8,949 bases of DNA from Anaerolineae bacterium (GTDB taxonomy: Bacteria > Chloroflexota > Anaerolineae > DRVO01). A model generated the notes under the pieces. It saw nothing but the letters and a program-made list of their open reading frames with translations. It was not told the origin of the DNA and did no database searches. The DNA lies in the NCBI GenBank assembly GCA_012719195.1, contig JAAYAV010000186.1, positions 1 through 8,949 on the forward strand, written 5' to 3'. The translations under genes and the position numbers were made by a program. Shown here piece after piece: positions 6,467-8,949 of this stretch; within the stretch, counting starts at the first letter, position 1, and every line of letters starts with the position of its first letter.

Positions 6467-7483
6467 ATGTCCATGCCCACCACGCTTGCCGAAACCGGAA
6501 TCAAGCCCCGGCCCGACTTCGCCCAGCTTCGCCGCGTCCTTTGGCGCGATGGCCTGCCGGAGTACACGCCGCTCTACGAGCTCTTCGCCAACATGCCGGT
6601 GCAGGAGGCGCTCGTCGGGCACCCTCTGCCGGACCGCGTCTCGACCATCGAGTTCTACCATCGCGCCGGCTACGACTATGTGCCCGTCTGGCCCGGGCTG
6701 CCCCTCAAGCAGGGCTCCCTCAAGGACACCCGCCTCGGCTACCCCATCTCGGACTGGGCCACCTTCGAGGCCTACCAGTGGCCGAGCGTGAGCGACATCT
6801 CCTACGCCGAGTTCGAGGCGGTGGCGCCGCGGCTGCCCGAGGGCATGGCCATCATCGCCCAGACGGGCGGCATCTTCGAGGTGGCGGAGGGGCTCTGCGG
6901 TTACGCCGGACTCTGCCTGCTGCTGAACGATGATCGAGAGCTGGTCCGCACCATCTTCGAGCATATCGGCGAGCTGTACGTAGCCATGTACTCCGGCATG
7001 GCCGCCATTCCCGAGGTGGGCGCGGTGGTGATCAGTGACGACCTGGGCTTCAAGACGCAGACGCTGATCTCGCCCGCCGACCTGCGCGAGTTCGTGCTGC
7101 CCTGGCACAAGCGCCTGGCGGACATCGCCCACCGGGAGGGCAAGCCGTGCATCCTACACTCCTGCGGCCAACTGGCGGCCATCATGCCCGACATCATTGA
7201 CTACGTGGGCATTGACGCCAAGCACTCCTACGAGGACTCCATCCTGCCGGTGACCGAGGCAAAGCGGCTCTACGGCAACCGGATCGCCATCCTGGGTGGG
7301 TTCGACGTGGACCGGCTCTGCCGCAGCAGCGAGGAGGAGATCCGCGCCTACACCGACCTGCTGCTGGATGAGTGCGGGGCGGGCGGCGGCTACGCCCTGG
7401 GTACGGGCAACAGCATCGCCGACTACATCCCGCTGCCCCACTACCTCACCATGCTGCAGCAGTGGCGGCGCCGGCGGGGCTGA
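6467..7483 (+). CDS. Uroporphyrinogen decarboxylase (URO-D)-superfamily protein, MtaA-like, not haem UROD
   Basis: A 338-residue TIM-barrel protein of the UROD/methyltransferase superfamily. Diagnostic C-terminal motifs are VVISDDLGFKTQTLISPADLREFVLP (about 187-211), ILHSCGQ (229-235) with His231 and Cys233 at the positions that bind zinc in corrinoid methyltransferases such as MtaA, IDAKHSYED (249-257), AILGGFDVD (274-282) and GYALGTGNSIADYIP (308-322). The haem-pathway signature (PVWxMRQAGR) is missing from the N-terminus, so coproporphyrinogen synthesis is unlikely. Homologues outside haem synthesis move methyl groups to or from corrinoids or thiols, or have unknown function. No corrinoid protein is encoded nearby. 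ATG 6467 has GGGGAG 9 bases upstream; a second ATG at 6473 is possible. Divergence from the oxidoreductase pair suggests joint regulation and a shared pathway. Confidence 0.85.
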   Translation: MSMPTTLAETGIKPRPDFAQLRRVLWRDGLPEYTPLYELFANMPVQEALVGHPLPDRVSTIEFYHRAGYDYVPVWPGLPLKQGSLKDTRLGYPISDWATFEAYQWPSVSDISYAEFEAVAPRLPEGMAIIAQTGGIFEVAEGLCGYAGLCLLLNDDRELVRTIFEHIGELYVAMYSGMAAIPEVGAVVISDDLGFKTQTLISPADLREFVLPWHKRLADIAHREGKPCILHSCGQLAAIMPDIIDYVGIDAKHSYEDSILPVTEAKRLYGNRIAILGGFDVDRLCRSSEEEIRAYTDLLLDECGAGGGYALGTGNSIADYIPLPHYLTMLQQWRRRRG

Positions 7484-7514
7484 GCGAGCTGTCAGACTCG
7501 CCTGGAAGTGAAGG

Positions 7515-7530
7515 ACGGGTGTCTGCCCGT
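7515..7530. terminator. Weak hairpin between convergent genes
   Basis: ACGGG (7515-7519) pairs with CCCGT (7526-7530) around a 6-base loop, with a flanking G-T pair. It lies between the UROD-like stop and the stop of the convergent membrane protein gene, so it could help end both transcripts. The stem is only five base pairs and no T-run follows on either strand, so it is not a standard intrinsic terminator. Confidence 0.25.
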
Positions 7531-8279
7531 TAGCGGCGGCGGGAACGGCGGGAGCGTCGCGACCGCGGCGTCTGCCCGACAGTCTCGGCTCCGGTGTCGG
7601 GGTCTATCTCGACACGGTGATTGAGGCGCGCGGTGGCGTAGCCGAAGGCCCCGTAGGCGCCACCCAGCACGGCGAACGCCGCCGCCATGACGGTGGTGAG
7701 CCAGAGGCCGGGCACGAACAAGGCCAACACGAAGAGGACAATCGCCGGGACGGTGAAAGCCAGCGGCACCCAGCGGCGCCGCCACAGCGCAGCGGACAGC
7801 GCCAGGGCGCCCACGAACACCAGGATGACGCCGCTGAGCTCAAGGAGCTGATAGGTTGAGGTTAGGCTCAGGTAGAGCGGCAGCCAAGTCGTGTCGGCGC
7901 TCATCACCGCCGCGACCGCGCCGGAGAACTCGGCCTCCGGGAAGTTGGTGCCCACGCCGAGGCGGGCCAATGACACCAGAGCGCCCAGGACTTCCAGTAC
8001 GAGCCCGAAGACGAACGCACCCGCACCGAGAAGGGCCGGGCCGGGCTGCCGCCGGTAGAGCCGGATGGCGAGCAGAATCACCACCGGCGCCAGGCTCACC
8101 GCGCTCAGCAGCACTCCAATGACGTAGATCCAGTGAAGGACTCGATTGTCGTGTAGGATCTGCGCTGCTTGCACCACGCCGATCCCCGGCGAGGCGAGCC
8201 ACTGGGGGACGGTGAGCCCGGCAACAATGATAGCCAAGCCGCCGAACAGGGCCAGGTACCGAGTAGCACGTGCCGACAT
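7530..8279 (-). CDS. Six-pass integral membrane protein of unknown function with basic C-terminal tail
   Basis: A 249-residue protein with about six hydrophobic segments: 8-28, 50-74, 82-106, 142-166, 171-191 and 193-215. A longer polar loop lies between segments three and four (about 107-140). The overall size and spacing recall the DUF4386 type of small bacterial membrane protein, but I cannot confirm the family. The tail after residue 216 is soluble and ends in an arginine/serine repeat (TPRSRRSRRSRRR), which should lie in the cytoplasm by the positive-inside rule and could contact nucleic acid or lipid headgroups. No catalytic or transport motif is visible. ATG 8279 is preceded by AGGGGG at about 7-base spacing, and the promoter at 8319-8347 lies upstream. 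The longer open frame upstream of this ATG crosses that promoter and is not used. Confidence 0.75.
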   Translation of the reverse strand: MSARATRYLALFGGLAIIVAGLTVPQWLASPGIGVVQAAQILHDNRVLHWIYVIGVLLSAVSLAPVVILLAIRLYRRQPGPALLGAGAFVFGLVLEVLGALVSLARLGVGTNFPEAEFSGAVAAVMSADTTWLPLYLSLTSTYQLLELSGVILVFVGALALSAALWRRRWVPLAFTVPAIVLFVLALFVPGLWLTTVMAAAFAVLGGAYGAFGYATARLNHRVEIDPDTGAETVGQTPRSRRSRRSRRR

Positions 8280-8318
8280 GAGGGGTCCCCCTGAATTCCA
8301 CTGCTGGAAGTAGGACCC

Positions 8319-8347
8319 ATCATAGGCGCAAACGGCGCTTGCTTCAA
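8319..8347 (-). promoter_or_regulatory. Sigma-70-type promoter for the six-pass membrane protein
   Basis: On the minus strand TTGAAG (8347-8342) and TATGAT (8324-8319) are separated by exactly 17 bases. They match the consensus hexamers at four and five of six positions. The start of transcription would fall near 8312, giving a 5' leader of about 33 bases that contains the Shine-Dalgarno. This lets the gene be expressed independently of the small membrane protein gene upstream, which ends at 8383. Confidence 0.58.
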
Positions 8348-8382
8348 GAAGGCCGCGGCCGTGAGGCGGATGGCGGTCCCGG

Positions 8383-8718
8383 CTAGGGCAGCGCGGCGAA
8401 CATGTAGGCTTGCAGCAACAACACCAAGAGCAGGACCACACCCAGCGAGATGTAGAGGGTGTTCAGAACGATACCGAGGATGGATACCGCCTTGCTTTGG
8501 CTCTGCACCACCCCGGCAACCCCCAGGCCGAACCCCGTGATCGCCAGGATGCCCCCGCCGCACAGACCCAAGGCGCCGAGAAGACGCGGCCCCTCTGGGA
8601 AGACCACCAGGAAGGCGACCAGACAGGCGCCCAACAGCGACAGTACCCCGAGGATCAGGCTAGCGGTGCCGAAGCCGGATCGGTAAGGGCGGGTCTCGGT
8701 TGGTTCGATCTCGTACAC
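8383..8718 (-). CDS. Small three-pass membrane protein, DUF4190-like
   Basis: A 111-residue protein with a short polar N-terminus and three hydrophobic segments at about 16-40, 47-72 and 78-103. The pattern GFGTASLILGVLSLLG, then a glycine-rich second segment (GLCGGGILAITGFGLGVAGVV), then SKAVSILGIVLNTLYISLGVVLLL, strongly resembles DUF4190-type proteins, whose function is unknown. The start is GTG at 8718, with a near-perfect AAGGAGG 7 bases upstream that decides it. There is no signal peptide apart from the first membrane segment. It ends 103 bases before the next gene on the same strand, which has its own promoter. The two membrane proteins share direction and type but not necessarily function. 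Confidence 0.78.
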   Translation of the reverse strand: MYEIEPTETRPYRSGFGTASLILGVLSLLGACLVAFLVVFPEGPRLLGALGLCGGGILAITGFGLGVAGVVQSQSKAVSILGIVLNTLYISLGVVLLLVLLLQAYMFAALP

Positions 8719-8901
8719 CTTCTGGCCTCCTTGGCTAGGAACGGTGGCGGTCGGTCCGCCTGATGTTCGGCGGGCCGATCCGACCGTGGCGGCACTGTCC
8801 CGGGTTCGCAGGGGAGGCCCGCCGTGCCCTCCCTCCGTCGGCGGCCGGCAGAGGGGTCAGGCGGGTGCCCCTTTGCGGTAGGGACGGCCCCCGCGCCGTC
8901 C
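8719..8901. other. GC-rich intergenic region with no supported gene
   Basis: I find no reading frame here with recognisable protein content or a Shine-Dalgarno in place. The segment carries the AAGGAGG site of the small membrane protein gene (8724-8730) and several imperfect GC-rich inverted repeats, for example AGGGG and CCCCT around 8852-8872. No convincing promoter hexamer pair for the membrane protein gene was found. Confidence 0.45.
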
Positions 8902-8905
8902 CTAC
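8878..8905. repeat. Perfect 11-bp inverted repeat (REP-like palindrome or terminator stem)
   Basis: GTAGGGACGGC at 8878-8888 is exactly complementary to GCCGTCCCTAC at 8895-8905, with a 6-base C-rich loop. Short palindromes of this GTAGGG...CCCTAC style occur as interspersed repeats in several environmental bacterial genomes, from memory. It sits just past a putative minus-strand stop codon, which is inside the right arm, so it could also work as a transcription terminator stem. On neither strand is it followed by a clean T-run. Only one copy is in the window. Confidence 0.6.
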
Positions 8906-8949
8906 TTCTCCATATTCGTGAGCTCGATGTACGCTGCCCGGGGCGAGCC
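8902..8949 (-). CDS. Possible C-terminus of a gene entering from the right edge
   Basis: On the minus strand the frame from the edge reads 15 codons, GSPRAAYIELTNMEK, followed by TAG at 8904-8902. The composition (mixed charged and hydrophobic residues, less GC-biased codons such as AAT and ATG) looks like real protein and contrasts with the non-coding DNA beside it. The fragment is too short to assign. If genuine, the gene is on the same strand as the two membrane protein genes and ends about 180 bases before the first of them. Confidence 0.3.
   Translation of the reverse strand, partial: GSPRAAYIELTNMEK

Noticed and set aside
6467..7483. Annotation of the UROD-family gene as hemE
   Set aside because: The haem-pathway N-terminal signature is absent and the HSCG motif and neighbours fit the non-haem branch of the superfamily.
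7521..7578. GTCTGCCCG occurring twice (7521-7529 and 7570-7578)
   Set aside because: A 9-base match within 60 bases of GC-rich DNA, the second copy inside coding sequence, is consistent with chance.
8349..8364. GGCCGCGGCC followed by TTCTT on the minus strand as a terminator after the small membrane protein
   Set aside because: The palindrome can form only a 3-bp stem with a 4-base loop and the T-run is broken, so it is too weak to call.

Overview
The window is GC-rich bacterial DNA (I judge roughly two thirds G+C by eye) with densely packed genes. Purine-rich Shine-Dalgarno sites sit 5-9 bases before nearly every start, and two sigma-70-like promoters are legible. No rRNA, tRNA, CRISPR array or transposase is visible. 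The mix of Gfo/Idh/MocA oxidoreductases, a non-haem UROD-family protein, a DhnA-type aldolase and small membrane proteins resembles accessory metabolism in environmental bacteria such as Armatimonadota, Planctomycetota or Chloroflexota. That is an impression, and no single gene here fixes the phylum.

Layout, left to right. (1) 1-1277, minus: a CNNM/CorC-type membrane protein with CBS domains, cut by the left edge. It is driven by a good promoter near 1473-1501 and preceded by a leader of about 190 nt with two strong hairpins and a small in-frame upstream ORF. (2) 1653-3477, plus: a likely two-gene unit of a class I SAM methyltransferase and a DhnA/DeoC-type class I aldolase. (3) 3524-4002, minus: an antitoxin and RelE/ParE-type toxin pair with overlapping genes. 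(4) 4159-6287, minus: two adjacent Gfo/Idh/MocA-type oxidoreductases, 14 bases apart. (5) 6467-7483, plus: a UROD/MtaA-like protein divergent from the oxidoreductases, sharing a 179-base intergenic region. (6) 7530-8718, minus: two small multi-pass membrane proteins, the first with its own promoter. (7) 8719-8949: mostly non-coding and palindrome-rich, ending in a perfect 11-bp inverted repeat that overlaps the apparent stop of a gene entering from the right edge.

The most coherent metabolic group is the aldolase, the two oxidoreductases and the UROD-family protein. Their genes suggest oxidation, isomerisation or cleavage of a sugar, cyclitol or related substrate, perhaps with a methyl or C1 transfer step. 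The substrate cannot be read from the sequence. The toxin-antitoxin pair interrupts this neighbourhood. Both oxidoreductases depart from family consensus at the nucleotide loop and at the usual catalytic Asp position, which is the most interesting biochemical feature here.
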